Part shown: in pieces, positions 23,839-33,428 of the stretch | Position numbering within the stretch: the stretch's first letter is position 1 | Layout: each line of letters opens with the position of its first letter | Made by a program: the position numbers and the translations under genes | Notes under the pieces: model-generated | Seen by the model: the letters and a program-made list of their open reading frames with translations, nothing else | What the model was told of the DNA's origin: nothing | Databases searched by the model: none | Source: Mycobacterium sp. 852002-51961_SCH5331710 | GTDB taxonomy: Bacteria > Actinomycetota > Actinomycetes > Mycobacteriales > Mycobacteriaceae | Direction of reading: 5' to 3' | DNA: 64,000 nucleotides | NCBI RefSeq assembly: GCF_001665535.1 | Contig: NZ_LZSQ01000056.1 | Coordinates: 1-64,000, forward strand

Positions 23839-26319
23839 CTAATGCAGCGCGGGTGCCGTCGCGCTCTGTCCCCTGCGCACCCGCAGCCACCGGCGCGCGG
23901 CCGTCACGAGATAGGTGATCAGGATCCCGACCGCGAGCGAGGCGATCACCCCGACGCCGGGGTGTCCGGGGAACCACGAATACACCTGGTAATGAACCAG
24001 GTAGGTGTACAGCGATGCCTCGGCGAGCACGCCGGCCGCGACGGTCAGCATCGCGGGACAGCGGATGGTGGGTAGCCAGATGACCAGGGCGAGGCCGCCG
24101 AACACGACGAGACCCCGCAGCATGGTGTCGAAGTAACCGAGCAGCGCGACCGCCAAAACCGCGGTGAGCAGCGCGCGTTGCAGGGTCGACGTCGCTTTCG
24201 ACGCCGCCCATCCGAGCGCGAAGAACCAGAACGCGAGGATCGTGAACCAGGCCTCGCGGCCCATGTCCAATCCGAGCACGTCGTAGCGCAGGGCCAGGCC
24301 GAACACTAGGAACACCACCGCGACCGTGAACGGCCGTCGGCGCTCGGCACGGTCCATCGCCGGTATCCAGAACAGCAGCGCCAGCGCCACCAGCGTCCAC
24401 ACCAGGACTTCGACGAACCAGAGGCGCCCGGCGGTCATGCTGTCGTGTGGACCGAGGAACTTGTTGGCCAACAGCAGATTCGACCAGGTGTAGTCGCGTG
24501 TCCACAGAAGCGCGATGCTCACCCACAGCACCGAAGGCACCGCGATCCAGCCGATCGTGTTGCGCAGGTGGCGCACCCGTTTCGCGCGGGGCACCGGGGT
24601 GAGGCAGAACCGGCCGAAGTTGTATCCGGCGATGCCGAGCAACAAGTGGGCGCCGCCCCATAGTTCGAACAGTTCGGCGTGCGACCCGACGATCAGGACG
24701 ATCGCCACGGCCCGCAACGCCACGCTGGTCTCCAGCGTCGCGTCCCACAGCCGCCACCGCGGTCGCCGCGGCTTCACCAGGCCTTCGAGTTCGCGTAGCG
24801 GCCGCTGCTGCCATTCGACGGGCAGCTGCCCGATCGCCCGCTCCAGCCGCACCGACATCGCCACGTAGGACAACGAGTTTCCGCCGAGGTCGACGAAGCT
24901 GGCGTCCGGGTCGATGGCCGCCGGGTCGAGTTGCAGTACGTCGGCGAACAACCCGTGCAGGTCGGTCGCGGCCGGCGCATCGCGGCCTCCCGCGAGCTCA
25001 CGGACGGTGCGATAGTCCGGTTTCCCGGATTCCAGCAACGGCAGCTCGTCCACCGTGACCGCGCGCACCGCGGAGGCGGGCACACCGGCCGTCTCGGCAG
25101 CGATGCGCTGAACGTCGCGCTCGGTGTGTGCGCCCGCGGCGGCGACGACGAGCCGGTCGTCGTCATTGGTGCAGAAGGCGGTGATCCCGCTGGCGCTCAA
25201 CGCGGATTCGACGCGCTGCAGATCGACGCGCAGACCGTACATCTTCACGAATCGGCTGGTGCGCCCGACGATCTCATAGAGACCATCGGGAGCGCGGCGA
25301 GCGAGGTCACCGGTGTGCAGCGAGTCGACGGTCTTGCCGAGCGCGAGGTCGTCCGGTCCGTGGGCGTAGCCCATCATCACGTTGGGGCCGCGATACACCA
25401 ATTCGCCGACGCCAGGGGAGTCGTCGGACGCTTCGATCGCGAACGCACCCCCGGGTATCGGGCGGCCGATCGCGTCGGGGCGTGACAGCGCCAAATCCGG
25501 TGACAGGTAAGCCATTCGGGCGGTCGCCTCGGTTGCCCCGTACATGACGAACAGTTCCCAACCGCCATCGCGCGCCCATTCAGCGAAGCGTCGTACCCGC
25601 TCGGGGAGCATACGCCCGCCCGCCTGCGTCAGGTACCGCAGGTGGGGGAGATCCATCGCGTCGAACCCGACGCGCTCGAGCAGTTCGAAGGTGTAGGGCA
25701 CACCCGCAAACGACGTGCCGCGGTGACGACCGAACAGCTCCCAGAACCGCTCGTCGGTCACCGAGAGGTCGGTGAGGATCAGGCCGGCGCCGCGGATCAG
25801 GTGGCTGTTCACAACCGAGAGCCCGTAGCAGTACGACATGGGTAGTGTGGTTGCTGCACGGTCGGTTTGGCGAATATCGAGGTAGTCCGCGATCGCGCCG
25901 GCGTTGGACAGCAGATTCTCGCGCGACAGCCGGACCAACTTCGGTGATCCGGTGGTGCCCGACGTGGACATCAGAACGGCCAGGTCGTCGTGCAGGCGGC
26001 GTCCGCCCGCTCGGCGTCGGTGTGTGACCATGCCCTCGCTGATCACGGTGTCGGGCTCGTAGGTTCGCAGGATCGTGGTGTGATCGCGTCCGGCTGGCGC
26101 CGGGAGCACCACGTGGTCGCCGGCGAGTGCGGCGAGGTAGTGCACCAGAGTGTCGACGTCGTTGCGGGTTTCGAGCAGCACGAGGCGGCGGTCCTCGCCG
26201 AGCTCGGACATCGCACCCGCGACCCGGTCGGCCAGCGCGTCGTATGTCAGGCACTCCGATTCGGTGTACACGGCGACGTTGTCACGGTGGCCGCGTAAGT
26301 GATCGATCAGGGTTGTCAC
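23839..26319 (-). CDS. Adenylation - carrier - membrane acyltransferase fusion protein
   Basis: The protein has 826 residues in three parts. Residues 1 to about 450 are an adenylation enzyme (STSGTTGSPK 118-127, YGATEA 260-265, HTGD 335-338, catalytic Lys433 in ESGKPDYR). Residues about 450-515 are an acyl/peptidyl carrier with the phosphopantetheine Ser482 in DLGGNS. Residues about 530-826 hold about ten membrane helices like an acyltransferase-3 domain. I infer that an acid is activated, loaded on the carrier and passed across or to the membrane. It ends an ABC-importer operon of ferric-iron type and its start overlaps the ATPase stop. Confidence 0.85.
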   Translation of the reverse strand: MTTLIDHLRGHRDNVAVYTESECLTYDALADRVAGAMSELGEDRRLVLLETRNDVDTLVHYLAALAGDHVVLPAPAGRDHTTILRTYEPDTVISEGMVTHRRRAGGRRLHDDLAVLMSTSGTTGSPKLVRLSRENLLSNAGAIADYLDIRQTDRAATTLPMSYCYGLSVVNSHLIRGAGLILTDLSVTDERFWELFGRHRGTSFAGVPYTFELLERVGFDAMDLPHLRYLTQAGGRMLPERVRRFAEWARDGGWELFVMYGATEATARMAYLSPDLALSRPDAIGRPIPGGAFAIEASDDSPGVGELVYRGPNVMMGYAHGPDDLALGKTVDSLHTGDLARRAPDGLYEIVGRTSRFVKMYGLRVDLQRVESALSASGITAFCTNDDDRLVVAAAGAHTERDVQRIAAETAGVPASAVRAVTVDELPLLESGKPDYRTVRELAGGRDAPAATDLHGLFADVLQLDPAAIDPDASFVDLGGNSLSYVAMSVRLERAIGQLPVEWQQRPLRELEGLVKPRRPRWRLWDATLETSVALRAVAIVLIVGSHAELFELWGGAHLLLGIAGYNFGRFCLTPVPRAKRVRHLRNTIGWIAVPSVLWVSIALLWTRDYTWSNLLLANKFLGPHDSMTAGRLWFVEVLVWTLVALALLFWIPAMDRAERRRPFTVAVVFLVFGLALRYDVLGLDMGREAWFTILAFWFFALGWAASKATSTLQRALLTAVLAVALLGYFDTMLRGLVVFGGLALVIWLPTIRCPAMLTVAAGVLAEASLYTYLVHYQVYSWFPGHPGVGVIASLAVGILITYLVTAARRWLRVRRGQSATAPALH

Positions 26320-27365
26320 AGCGCGACTCCGCTGCCGACGACCTGAATGTGAACCTTGGCGTCGACCTGGGGCGGCGCGAGGCTGTGCTGGCGAACGATG
26401 ATGGGGTCGGCATCACCGGCGGGATCGACGGTCAACAGCACGTCGTGGCCGAGAAACTCGACCGCCAGAACTGTGCCGACGCCTTCGAGTCGCTCGGCGT
26501 CGGAAACCACCGTCGCGACGAGTTGCTCGGGACGCAGCAGCAGCGTCGCGGGGCCGGAAGGATGGGATTGTGCGCCCTGCAGGGGGATTCGTCCGAGTAC
26601 GCATTCGGCGACGCCGGCGGTCACGGTGCAGGGCAGCGATATGCAGTCACCGAGGAATGCGGCGGTGAAGTGGTCCGTCGGCTGCCGATACACCTGCTGC
26701 GGGGGTCCGACCTGGGTGAAACGACCGTCGCGCATCACCGCCACTTGATCGGCGACCGAAAGCGCCTCCTCCTGGTCGTGGGTGACCAGCAGCGTGGTGA
26801 CGCCGGCATCGATCAGCAAGCGGGCGACGGCTTTCCGAGTAGACGCCCGTAGCCCGGTGTCGAGTGCGCTGAACGGTTCGTCGAGCAACATCGCCACTGG
26901 TTTGCGCGCAAGCGCACGGGCAAGGGCCACCCGCTGCTGCTGACCGCCGGAGAGTTCGTGGGGCCGGCGCGATGCGAACGACGGGTCCAGCGAGACCGTT
27001 TCGAGCAGTTCGCCCACCCGCGCGCGAATCTCGGCGCGGCGCGCGGACTTGTGCAGACCGTAGGCGATGTTCTGGCCCACGGTCAGATGGGGGAACAGCG
27101 CCCCGTCCTGGGCGACATAACCGACGGCCCGTCGGTGCGGCGCCACGGCGTTTCGCGGACTGGCCACCTGACGACCCTCGATGACGACGGTTCCGTCGTC
27201 CGGTGTTTCGAATCCGGCGATCAGACGTAGCAGCGTCGTCTTGCCGCACCCCGACGATCCGACGACCGCGGTGATGGTCCCTGCCTTCATCTCGAGGTCG
27301 ATGTGGTCGAGCACGGTATGACCGTTGAAAGCCTTCGCCAGGCCGTGGATTTCGACAATGCTCAC
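26316..27365 (-). CDS. ABC transporter ATPase, ferric iron type (FbpC-like)
   Basis: The protein has 349 residues. Walker A is GSSGCGKTT (36-44), the signature is LSGGQQQR, and Walker B is MLLDEPFSALD; a C-terminal TOBE-like region follows. This is the layout of PotA/FbpC importers. It is coupled by four-base overlaps to the permease upstream and the adenylation fusion downstream. It energises import of the ligand bound by the lipoprotein at 28943. Confidence 0.93.
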   Translation of the reverse strand: MSIVEIHGLAKAFNGHTVLDHIDLEMKAGTITAVVGSSGCGKTTLLRLIAGFETPDDGTVVIEGRQVASPRNAVAPHRRAVGYVAQDGALFPHLTVGQNIAYGLHKSARRAEIRARVGELLETVSLDPSFASRRPHELSGGQQQRVALARALARKPVAMLLDEPFSALDTGLRASTRKAVARLLIDAGVTTLLVTHDQEEALSVADQVAVMRDGRFTQVGPPQQVYRQPTDHFTAAFLGDCISLPCTVTAGVAECVLGRIPLQGAQSHPSGPATLLLRPEQLVATVVSDAERLEGVGTVLAVEFLGHDVLLTVDPAGDADPIIVRQHSLAPPQVDAKVHIQVVGSGVAL

Positions 27366-28942
27366 AGCGCCGCCGCCTTCGTCGACTGCCGGTACAGCAG
27401 CAATGTGACCGGTATGGCGAGGACGACGAGCACCAACGCGTACGGCGCGGCCGCCGCGTAGTCCAACTCGCTGGAATAGGACCAGAACATCATCGCCAGT
27501 GTGCGGGTGCCCGTCGGCGCGAGCAGCAGGGTAGCGGTCAGTTCAGTTGCCACCGCGACGAATACCAGCGAGGCGCCCGCGGCCGCGGCGGGCGCCGTCA
27601 ACCGCAGCGTCACCCGCAGGAACGTCGCTGTCGGCGAGCTGCCCAGCGACCGTGCCGCCTCCTCGAGACTCGGCGGGACCTGGGCCAGGCCGGCGCGGAC
27701 GTTGACCAGTGCGCGGGGCATGAACAGCAGGACGTAGGCGAACACGATCAGCGCCAGGCTCTGATAGAGGGGTCGCACGAAGTGGATCGTCACGGTCACC
27801 AGCGCCAGGGCGGTGACGATGCCGGGTAGCGAACTGGTCACGTAGTTCGCACCCTCGACGACCCGCGCCAGCACTCCGCTGGAGCGCACCGCCACCCACG
27901 CGACCGGGAACGCGAGAACTGTCGTCAGAACCGCTGCGGCGGAGGCCAATCCGATGGTCTGGCCCAGCGCCGAGAGAATGTCGTCGACGATCCAGACGTC
28001 TCGGCCGCCCAACCACAGCCACCGGGCGATCGTGCCGACAGGCACACCGATGGCCAGCACCGCCAGCGTCGTCAGCGCGAGCGTCGCCGGAACCTTGCTG
28101 TGGCGCAGGTGTATCGGTGATGACGCACGCGGCGCTCCCGACCCGATCCTGGCGAACCGCGCGTTACCACGGGCCGCGGCCTCGCTGACCAGCAGCGCCA
28201 GGCACAGCAGTACGAGCACACCGGCCAGCATGCTGCCCGCCGCACCATCGAAGGTGGCCTGGAACTGTTGGAAGATCGCGACGGTGAAGGTGTCGAACCG
28301 CACCATGGCGAACGCACCGAACTCGGCGAGCAGGTGCACGCCGACCAGCAGCGCACCACCGAGAATCGCGAGCCGCAGTTGCGGAAGCACGATGCGTAGG
28401 AAGACCTCCGCCGAACCGGATCCCAGCGCCCGTGCCGACTCCTCGACGGCGGGGTCGAGGCGTCGCAACGTCGCCGCGACCGGCAGATACATGAACGGGA
28501 AGTAGGACAGGGTCGTGACCAGAACACCCGCAGGCAGCCCGTGCAGCGACGGGATCACCCCGACCCAGGCGTAGCTGTTGACGAAGGCCGGAATGGCCAG
28601 CGGCGCAACGAAGAGGGGCCGCCAGAACGCCCGACCCGGAAGGCCCGTGCGCTCCACCAGCCACGCCACCCCGACCCCGATCACAACACACAGCGGAACG
28701 GCGATGAAGACCAGCGCGACCGTGTTGACGAGCAGCTCACCGACGCGCGGGCGCACGACGAGCTCGTACGCCCGCGTCCAGCCCACCGAGATGGTCGCCC
28801 ACGCCACGTATCCCAGCGGAATGCAGGTCGCGGCGACGAGGATCGCGACCGTGGCCGAGATCAGCGGGCCGGGCCGGGCCGTCTTGTCCGACCGCGACAC
28901 CGGTGCCGTGGGCGGAGGGACGGGAGGAGCGGCGGTGACCAC
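27362..28942 (-). CDS. ABC transporter permease, ferric iron type (FbpB-like)
   Basis: The protein has 526 residues from GTG 28942, directly adjoining the stop of the binding protein. About twelve helices form two binding-protein-dependent permease domains in tandem, each with an EAA-type loop (ESARALGSGSAEVFLRIVLP and LEEAARSLGSSPTATFLRV). One chain with two such domains is usual for FbpB/ThiP-type importers. Confidence 0.92.
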   Translation of the reverse strand: MVTAAPPVPPPTAPVSRSDKTARPGPLISATVAILVAATCIPLGYVAWATISVGWTRAYELVVRPRVGELLVNTVALVFIAVPLCVVIGVGVAWLVERTGLPGRAFWRPLFVAPLAIPAFVNSYAWVGVIPSLHGLPAGVLVTTLSYFPFMYLPVAATLRRLDPAVEESARALGSGSAEVFLRIVLPQLRLAILGGALLVGVHLLAEFGAFAMVRFDTFTVAIFQQFQATFDGAAGSMLAGVLVLLCLALLVSEAAARGNARFARIGSGAPRASSPIHLRHSKVPATLALTTLAVLAIGVPVGTIARWLWLGGRDVWIVDDILSALGQTIGLASAAAVLTTVLAFPVAWVAVRSSGVLARVVEGANYVTSSLPGIVTALALVTVTIHFVRPLYQSLALIVFAYVLLFMPRALVNVRAGLAQVPPSLEEAARSLGSSPTATFLRVTLRLTAPAAAAGASLVFVAVATELTATLLLAPTGTRTLAMMFWSYSSELDYAAAAPYALVLVVLAIPVTLLLYRQSTKAAAL

Positions 28943-29959
28943 CTACAGCAAGCCCGCTTTCGTCATCAGATCGGTGACCTCCTGCGCGTCCAGGTTCGAC
29001 GGGTCGACATTGGGCGCCTGCAGCGTGTCCAGCGGGGGCAGAGCGGGATTCGCGGGTACGCCGCTGGCGACGGGGTATTCGAACGACGTCCCCTTCTCGA
29101 GCACCTCCTGGCCCGCCTTGCCGGTGATGAACTTGATGAACTGCTGCGCCTCGTCCATGCGGTCGGTCGAGGCGAGCACACCACCGCCGGACAGGCTGAC
29201 GAACGCGCCGGGATCTTCGTTCTTGAAGTAGTGCAGAGCGGTATTGCCGCTCATCTCTTTGGTTTTCGCCTGATCGCGGAACCAGTAGTAGTGGTAGATC
29301 ACGCCGCCGTCGACCTCACCGGCGTTGACGGCTTTGAGCGTGGCGATGTTGTCGCTGTAGAGCTTGGCGTTGGCCTTCATCGCGGCTAACCATTGCGCTG
29401 TCGCGGGCTCGCCCTTGAGCTGCAGCAGCGCCGAGACGATCGCCTGGAAGTCGGCCTTGGTCGGGGGCGCGCCCCACCGCCCCTTCCACTGCGGCTGCTG
29501 AAGGTCGAGCAGCGACTTGGGCAGCTGGTCGGGTTGCAGCCTCGAGGTGTTGTAGACGAACACGGTGCTGCGCGCGGCCACCCCGGTCCACTTGCCCGAC
29601 GGCGGACGGTATTGCGGCGGAACCTGATCCAGCGTCTCGGGCTGCAGTTCGGCGAACAACCCGGCGCGTTCGACGGCGGCCATCGCGGGGGAGTTCTCGG
29701 TCAGGAACACGTCGGCAGGCGATGCCTTCCCTTCGGCCACAAGCTGATTGCCGAGTTCGGTGTCACCGCCTTGCCGGTAGGCGACCTTGATCCCGGTCTC
29801 CTTGGTGAAGGCGTCGATCCACTCCTTGGTCAGCGACTCGTGCTGGGCGTTGTAGATCAGCAACTCGTCGCTGTCGCCCGAGTCCGAGCATCCGGTGGCG
29901 GTGACGGTGAGGGCGAGGGTGGACAGGACGGCGGCGATCAGCCTCCACCTTGGTCGCAT
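28943..29959 (-). CDS. Iron ABC transporter substrate-binding lipoprotein (FbpA/FutA-like)
   Basis: The protein has 338 residues. A lipoprotein signal peptide ends with TATGC, making Cys24 the lipidated residue. The mature part (LLIYNAQHESL, GDTELGNQL) matches ferric-ion binding proteins, and the HYYWFRD segment holds the tyrosine pair that usually coordinates Fe(III). It heads the importer operon, and an IdeR-like box lies 45 bases upstream, so iron import repressed by iron-loaded IdeR is a well-supported reading. Confidence 0.9.
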   Translation of the reverse strand: MRPRWRLIAAVLSTLALTVTATGCSDSGDSDELLIYNAQHESLTKEWIDAFTKETGIKVAYRQGGDTELGNQLVAEGKASPADVFLTENSPAMAAVERAGLFAELQPETLDQVPPQYRPPSGKWTGVAARSTVFVYNTSRLQPDQLPKSLLDLQQPQWKGRWGAPPTKADFQAIVSALLQLKGEPATAQWLAAMKANAKLYSDNIATLKAVNAGEVDGGVIYHYYWFRDQAKTKEMSGNTALHYFKNEDPGAFVSLSGGGVLASTDRMDEAQQFIKFITGKAGQEVLEKGTSFEYPVASGVPANPALPPLDTLQAPNVDPSNLDAQEVTDLMTKAGLL

Positions 29960-30003
29960 GCAGGAGATCCTTTCGCGGGTACGTGCAGGTCAGGCCGCAA
30001 TCT

Positions 30004-30022
30004 TTAGCTGAGGTTTACCTAA
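30004..30022. promoter_or_regulatory. IdeR-type iron box
   Basis: TTAGCTGAGGTTTACCTAA matches 15 of 19 positions of the mycobacterial IdeR consensus (TTAGGTTAGGCTAACCTAA), with both outer arms intact. It lies between the divergent iron importer operon (start 29959) and the hemophore-like gene (start 30223), much closer to the former. Repression under iron-replete conditions is inferred from established IdeR biology. Confidence 0.75.
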
Positions 30023-30222
30023 TGAACATACCCTTCCCGGCCTCCGGGATCGCTGGCTGTCTCGTGATTCGACGCAGGCGGCGGCGAACCGACGGGTTTC
30101 GGTGTAGCTGGAGGGCGAGGCGGTCCCGTTTCGGCACAGCACTCCGGCGTCGCCTTCCCCGGGGTACGTTTGCCTGGATCGGGGGCGGCGCGCCCCGCGG
30201 CACGGACTCCGAGGATGGTCGA

Positions 30223-30591
30223 ATGAACGGATCCAAGCTTTCGGGACTGGTTTGCGGAGCGCTGATCGTGGCCGGTGCCATGTGGGCCGCCCCGGCCGCC
30301 GGTGCCGCACCGTGCACGGCCAGTGGCCTGGCGACGACGGCCAGCGGCGTGCTGAGCCAGGCGGGTGGTTATCTGGAGGCCCACCCCGGTGCCAACGAAG
30401 TGCTGACCGCGGCCGCGACACAGCCGCCGCAGGACGCTCGCGCCGCCGTGCGCGGCTACTTCACCGCGCATCCCAACGAGTACCTCGACCTGCGGGGAAT
30501 CGCGGCGCCGCTGACGGATATGCGCGCGCAGTGCGGTATCGCCGTCAGCCCGGCGCAGTTGGCGACGTTGTTCGACGCGATGGGCGAATAG
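30223..30591 (+). CDS. Hemophore-like secreted heme-binding protein
   Basis: The protein has 122 residues. The signal peptide ends near AAPAAGAA (about residue 28). Two cysteines (CTASGLATTAS and DMRAQC) and the YLEAHPGANEVL stretch place it in the same mycobacterial hemophore-related family as the gene at 20630. It is divergent from a ferric iron importer across an IdeR-like box, which supports an iron or heme uptake role. It ends directly next to the convergent DUF1206 gene. Confidence 0.8.
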   Translation: MNGSKLSGLVCGALIVAGAMWAAPAAGAAPCTASGLATTASGVLSQAGGYLEAHPGANEVLTAAATQPPQDARAAVRGYFTAHPNEYLDLRGIAAPLTDMRAQCGIAVSPAQLATLFDAMGE

Positions 30592-31410
30592 TCACATCCG
30601 TCCGTTGCGGGCACGAACGAAGTTGTAGACGCCGAACGCGGCGATGCCGATGGCCGCAAGGACGAGAAGGATCTTGCCGAACGGCGCCTGTCCGAGGGTC
30701 TTGACGGCGGCGTCCAGCCCCGTGGCCTTGGCGGGGTCGGCCTGCAGGGTGGCCACGATGACGAGCACGCCCGCCCCCGCTAGGACCAGGCCCTTGGCGG
30801 CGTAGCCAGTGATCCCCACCGCTTTGACTCCGGTTCCGCCGGTACTGCGCAGGTCCTTGAAGAATCTCTTGGTCACGCCCTTGTAGACGTGGTAGCCGCC
30901 GACCGCGATCAGTCCGAGTGCGACCGCGATCAGCACGGCTTTACCCCAGCCGGATTGCATCATCTGCGCGCTGAGGCCGGCGTTCTGCTGCGAGCTCTGC
31001 TGGCCGCTGCCCACGGCGAAGCGGGCCGCGGAGAAGGCGATGGCGAAGTTCACGACGGCCAGACCGAGCGATTTCACGCGCTTCCACGCCGGGGTGTCGT
31101 CGTTGAAACGGCCCGATCCCTCGCCCGGCCGTGGGCCGACGACCGCTTCGGCGACGCGCCACAATCCGAGCGCGAGCAGACCCGCGGCGACGAGCCACAG
31201 GAGCACGGCGCCGAAGGTCTGTTGCGCGAGTGTCGCCAGAGCGCCCGACTGGTCTGCGTTGCCGCCGGATCCGAACGCGATCCGCAGGATCAGATAGCCG
31301 ACGAGCAGATGAAGGACACCGCTGACCGCGAAGCCGGCCCGCGCGGTGTATTCGAAGGCGTCGCTGTCGGTGGCACGGTCGGCGACTCCGTGTAACGAGT
31401 TGTCGGTCAT
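30592..31410 (-). CDS. DUF1206 integral membrane protein
   Basis: The protein has 272 residues from ATG 31410 (MTDNSLHG). Six helices fall in three similar pairs, each with a GF/GY...K-G-type turn (ARAGFAVSGVLHLLVGY, KSLGLAVVNFAIAF, GITGYAAKGLVLAGAG), which is the DUF1206 repeat. The function is unknown. The start is not marked by a strong ribosome site, and the open frame extends upstream. It is divergent from yraN. Confidence 0.8.
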   Translation of the reverse strand: MTDNSLHGVADRATDSDAFEYTARAGFAVSGVLHLLVGYLILRIAFGSGGNADQSGALATLAQQTFGAVLLWLVAAGLLALGLWRVAEAVVGPRPGEGSGRFNDDTPAWKRVKSLGLAVVNFAIAFSAARFAVGSGQQSSQQNAGLSAQMMQSGWGKAVLIAVALGLIAVGGYHVYKGVTKRFFKDLRSTGGTGVKAVGITGYAAKGLVLAGAGVLVIVATLQADPAKATGLDAAVKTLGQAPFGKILLVLAAIGIAAFGVYNFVRARNGRM

Positions 31411-31547
31411 GCCGACCTGTACCCGCTTTTTGACGTCGGCGAAACGGTGCCGGCGCAATCTGTGGATGAAACCGGCGTTGGGGATAAGGGTCTGCACGGG
31501 CGCGGGCGGCGCGTCGATGTGTCGGTGACCTGACCGACGGTCAAGCC

Positions 31548-31916
31548 ATGACTTCATGGACGCGTGCCGAGATCGGCGCGCTGGGTGAGCAACTCGCGGT
31601 CGATCACCTGCGGTCGGTGGGCCTGCGGGTGCTCGAGCGCAACTGGCGGTGCCGGTTCGGCGAGTTGGATGTGATCGCGATCGACGACACGACCCGCACC
31701 GTGGTGTTCGTGGAAGTGAAGACCCGCACGAGCGATAGGTTCGGCGGTGTCGAAGAAGCGGTGACACCGCAGAAGGTGCGGCGGCTGCGGCGGCTCGCCG
31801 GGCTGTGGCTGGCGGCCCAGCAGACCGGATGGCCGAGTGTGCGCATCGACGTCGTCGGGGTCCGGATCGGGCGGCGCCGCGCGCCGGAGATCATCCACTT
31901 CCAGGGGGTGGGGTAG
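31548..31916 (+). CDS. yraN: YraN family (UPF0102) endonuclease-like protein
   Basis: The protein has 122 residues. GALGEQLAVDHLRSVGL, the WRCRFGELDVIAID stretch and VFVEVKTRT are the YraN motifs, and they match the D-ExK core of a restriction-like nuclease fold. It corresponds to Rv2898c. It begins the conserved yraN-yifB-dprA run and its stop directly precedes the yifB start. A role in DNA processing is likely but not defined. Confidence 0.92.
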   Translation: MTSWTRAEIGALGEQLAVDHLRSVGLRVLERNWRCRFGELDVIAIDDTTRTVVFVEVKTRTSDRFGGVEEAVTPQKVRRLRRLAGLWLAAQQTGWPSVRIDVVGVRIGRRRAPEIIHFQGVG

Positions 31917-33428
31917 ATGGCGTTGGGGCGGGCGTATTCGGTTGCGGTGACCGCGCTCGACGGTCAGATCGTCGAGATCGAGGCCGACATCGGCAACGGG
32001 CTGCCCCGTGTCCACTTGGTCGGTCTCCCCGATGCAGCGCTCCAGGAGTCTCGCGACCGGGTTCGCGCCGCGATCACGAACTGCGGATGCGAGTGGCCGC
32101 AGGCTCGCCTCACGCTGGCGCTCTCACCGGCGACCTTGCCGAAAATGGGATCGGTGTACGACCTGGCGTTGGCGATGGCGGTGCTGTCGGCCAACGTCAA
32201 GGAAGAGTGGCCGCGACTCGAAAAGGCCCTGCTGCTTGGCGAATTGGCTCTCGACGGGCGGGTCCGGCCGGTCAAGGGCATCCTGCCCGCAGTGCTGGCG
32301 GCGAAACGGGAAGGGTGGCCCGCGGCGGTGGTGCCCGCCGAGAACTTGGCCGAAGCCAGCCTCGTCGACGGCATCGATGTGTGGGGCGTGCGCACGTTGA
32401 CTCAGCTGAAGGCGTGGATCACGGGTACGGGGCAGCTCGAAGCGCGCATCGCGTCTCCGTCGTCGCGCCCCGAACCCCGGGCCGACCTCGCCGACGTCAT
32501 CGGTCAAACGGAAGCGCGCTACGCAGTCGAGGTGGCCGCGGCCGGTGGCCATCACCTCATGATGACCGGCCCTCCAGGCGTCGGGAAAACGATGCTCGCG
32601 CAACGTCTTCCGGGCCTTCTACCGCCGCTGTCCGACAGTGACGCCCTCGAAGTCACCGCAATCCACTCGGTGGCGGGGCTGTTGTCGGAGGAAACGCCGC
32701 TGATCACCCGCCCGCCCTTCGTCGCTCCGCATCACACGTCGAGTGTGGCGGCGATGGTCGGCGGCGGGTCGGGAATGGCGCGCCCCGGCGCGGTCAGTCG
32801 TGCGCACCGCGGCGTCCTGTTTCTCGACGAGTGCGCCGAGATCGGCAGCAGCGTGCTCGAGGCCTTACGAACACCCTTGGAAGACGGGGAGATCCGCCTC
32901 GCGCGCCGCGACGGCGTCGCCAGGTATCCGGCCCGCTTCCAACTGGTTCTGGCGGCCAACCCGTGTCCGTGTGCGCGCCCCGACCCGCGGGACTGTGTGT
33001 GCACCGGACATGAGAAACGGCGATACCTCGGCAAGCTGTCCGGTCCCCTGATCGACCGTGTCGACCTTTACGTGCGGATGCACTCACTACGGGCGGGCGC
33101 GATCGTCGCCAAGGACGGCGAGTCCACCGACGTGGTGCGCGAGCGGGTCGCCGCGGCGCGGGCGGCCGCTGCGGAGCGGTGGCGGCCCTACGGCATCAGC
33201 ACCAACGTCGAGGTCAGCGGATCGTTGCTACGCCGCAAGTTTCGCCTGCCTCCCGCGGTGATGAAGCCGTTCGAGGCGGCGCTGAACCGGGGCACGCTGA
33301 GCGTCCGCGGAATGGATCGGACCCTGCGGGTCGCGTGGACGCTCAGCGATCTTGCCGGACGGGCATCGCCGGTTCTCGAGGACGTCACCACGGCGTTGAG
33401 TTTCCGTCCGGCCGGGGGTGCGCTGTGA
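31917..33428 (+). CDS. yifB: YifB family magnesium-chelatase-like AAA ATPase
   Basis: The protein has 503 residues. The N-terminal ChlI/Lon-protease-like domain (GLPRVHLVGLPDAALQESRD) is followed by an AAA domain with Walker A GPPGVGKTM, Walker B LFLDECAEI and the cysteine-rich loop NPCPCARPDPRDCVC. It matches Rv2897c. It is not part of chlorophyll or cobalamin synthesis. The family is ComM-like and has been linked to DNA branch migration during transformation. The stop overlaps the dprA start (GTGA). Confidence 0.93.
   Translation: MALGRAYSVAVTALDGQIVEIEADIGNGLPRVHLVGLPDAALQESRDRVRAAITNCGCEWPQARLTLALSPATLPKMGSVYDLALAMAVLSANVKEEWPRLEKALLLGELALDGRVRPVKGILPAVLAAKREGWPAAVVPAENLAEASLVDGIDVWGVRTLTQLKAWITGTGQLEARIASPSSRPEPRADLADVIGQTEARYAVEVAAAGGHHLMMTGPPGVGKTMLAQRLPGLLPPLSDSDALEVTAIHSVAGLLSEETPLITRPPFVAPHHTSSVAAMVGGGSGMARPGAVSRAHRGVLFLDECAEIGSSVLEALRTPLEDGEIRLARRDGVARYPARFQLVLAANPCPCARPDPRDCVCTGHEKRRYLGKLSGPLIDRVDLYVRMHSLRAGAIVAKDGESTDVVRERVAAARAAAAERWRPYGISTNVEVSGSLLRRKFRLPPAVMKPFEAALNRGTLSVRGMDRTLRVAWTLSDLAGRASPVLEDVTTALSFRPAGGAL

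Noticed and set aside
31417-31767. N-terminal extension of the DUF1206 gene to 31767.
   Set aside because: The extension is arginine-rich, overlaps the divergent yraN gene and is not part of the membrane-protein family.
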